A stretch of DNA of 64,000 bases, taken from the NCBI GenBank assembly GCA_022482815.1, contig JAKVOM010000001.1, forward strand, positions 310,001 through 374,000, written 5' to 3'. The position numbers were made by a program, and so were the translations under genes. Numbering within the stretch: position 1 is the stretch's first letter; each line of letters begins with the position of its first letter. The notes below the pieces were generated by a model. That model did not search any database, was not told the origin of the DNA, and saw only the letters and a program-made list of their open reading frames with translations. This document shows positions 63,283-64,000 of the stretch, in pieces. This stretch comes from Acidaminococcus sp. (GTDB lineage Bacteria; Bacillota; Negativicutes; Acidaminococcales; Acidaminococcaceae).

Positions 63283-64000
63283 TTCGATCTCCCCTTTACT
63301 GAATGACTGTCTGTAGTATGAAAATAGGTTTCATGTCTGTAGCCTACCACTACACAGGCAATAACAATAGCATCGAAATGCGAACTGTTTTATCATGTAA
63401 AGTGATAAATGTGTAAAATATTCTGTCAATTTATTTACGGTTTATCTGATTACTTTACTTTTCCCCTCTTTTTTATTTCTGAATACTGTATACTTTCTTT
63501 TTTTGCGATACAACCAATCGGGAAGTTCTATAAACGGCAGCGGCGGTAAAAGCTGTGGCGCTTCGCGCGAAAAGAAAGCTGTGACGCTGTGGCCGCCAAA
63601 GGCGGCAAGAAAGAGGATAGGCGCTGTGAAAAAATAAAAAGCGCTTTTAGCTTTTTGGCATATGGCATATAGCCCAGTAAAGTGGATAGTGGCTAGTGGA
63701 GAGTGGTTAGCACTGTAGTGCTGACAGCTACTTTGGCGGATTCTTGAGATAGAATGCAGCGAGCAGCTAGTAGAAAATAAAGGCGCTTTTGGATTATGGT
63801 ATTTAGCCTCGCTGCAGCAGTGTGGTGAAGGTTTTGATTCAAATAAATATGATGTAAAACCTGAAATTTAGCAGATAACCTAAATTTCAGGTTTTATTTT
63901 TTATAAGTTCAAAGAAAAATGCCTTGTCATTTTTCGTCCACAGGCGGAATGCGGGCTGCGGGCGGCGGAAAGCGTGAAAAAGGGCTGTGAAGAATGGGTT
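63283..64000. repeat. Non-coding block with dispersed repeat, inverted relative of 40.4-40.9 kb
   Basis: No gene is evident. After an AT-rich stretch holding the kor promoter region, 63541-63620 is GC-rich with short GGCGG runs. Then come AAAGCGCTTTTAGC at 63638, a CTGCTGCAG-type segment at about 63806, a stem-loop at 63855-63896, and AAAAAGGGCTGTGAAGAATG at 63977-63996, the left arm of a GGCTGTGAA-class hairpin cut by the window end. The order mirrors the block after the SDR gene. Confidence 0.7.
63855..63896. repeat. 16-bp perfect stem-loop, inverted copy of 40735-40778
   Basis: TAAAACCTGAAATTTA and its exact complement flank the loop GCAGATAACC, followed by a T-run. The loop differs by one base from the reverse complement of the other copy. 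Confidence 0.88.

Noticed and set aside
1-64000. tRNA, rRNA, CRISPR arrays and common riboswitches
   Set aside because: No cloverleaf, regular spacer-repeat array or recognisable aptamer core was found by eye; this is limited by not running covariance models.

Overview
The window looks like chromosome of a strictly anaerobic, amino-acid and organic-acid fermenting Firmicute, most likely a Negativicute of the Acidaminococcaceae type (Acidaminococcus or Phascolarctobacterium relatives). This is an inference from gene content: a complete histidine-to-glutamate pathway, an Fe-S L-serine dehydratase, a four-subunit 2-oxoglutarate:ferredoxin oxidoreductase with a CoA-transferase, three GltS-type carboxylate symporters, and many small LysR-controlled catabolic units. 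No rRNA, tRNA or CRISPR array was seen.

Layout. (1) 1-3.9 kb: serine dehydratase (cut by the window edge) and a DapA-family lyase, divergent from a GATE-domain membrane protein. (2) 4.0-8.9 kb: SLC13-type anion permease, LysR regulator, nickel-pincer racemase (LarA family) and MmgE/PrpD protein. (3) 9.1-19.3 kb: an AT-rich four-gene operon ending in a 1741-residue DEAH helicase with a C-terminal DUF1998/MZB-like region. It is bounded by hairpins and resembles Druantia/DISARM-type phage defence, but its three partner proteins are not recognised. This is the best candidate for an undescribed system. (4) 19.4-36.2 kb: the histidine utilisation island (ftcD, fchA, hutI, hutU on minus; putative histidine permease and hutH on plus) around a SARP/STAND regulator. 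Two ISL3-type copies have landed in it, one in the 3' end of fchA and one splitting the regulator, and an IS1182-type element follows hutH. (5) 36.3-40.4 kb: LysR, class I aminotransferase, FAH-family hydrolase and an atypical SDR. (6) 41-45 kb: GltS-type symporter plus a UroD-family protein, with a third ISL3-type copy just upstream. (7) 45.4-51.6 kb: CoA-acylating aldehyde dehydrogenase, HMG-CoA lyase, GltS-type symporter, Fe-alcohol dehydrogenase and LysR. This set could oxidise mevalonate to acetyl-CoA and acetoacetate without HMG-CoA reductase. (8) 51.7-57.4 kb: split transketolase (N-subunit frameshifted), a third GltS-type symporter, a homocitrate/isopropylmalate-synthase-like lyase and LysR. 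(9) 57.9-63.3 kb: korDABC, an acetyl-CoA hydrolase/transferase-family enzyme and an AspT-family transporter. (10) 63.3-64.0 kb: non-coding repeat sequence, an inverted relative of the block at 40.4-40.9 kb.

How it fits together. Most modules follow one plan: an importer for a carboxylate or amino acid, a few enzymes turning it into a CoA ester or 2-oxoacid, and a LysR regulator alongside. Histidine and serine catabolism give glutamate and pyruvate. The Kor complex and CoA-transferase would carry 2-oxoacids to CoA esters and reduced ferredoxin. Base composition is mosaic: modules at 6-9, 37-40 and 58-63 kb are visibly GC-richer than the defence-like operon and the regulator at 26.7-31 kb. Three identical-length ISL3-type copies with intact target duplications, an IS1182-type element and a frameshift show recent gene disruption.
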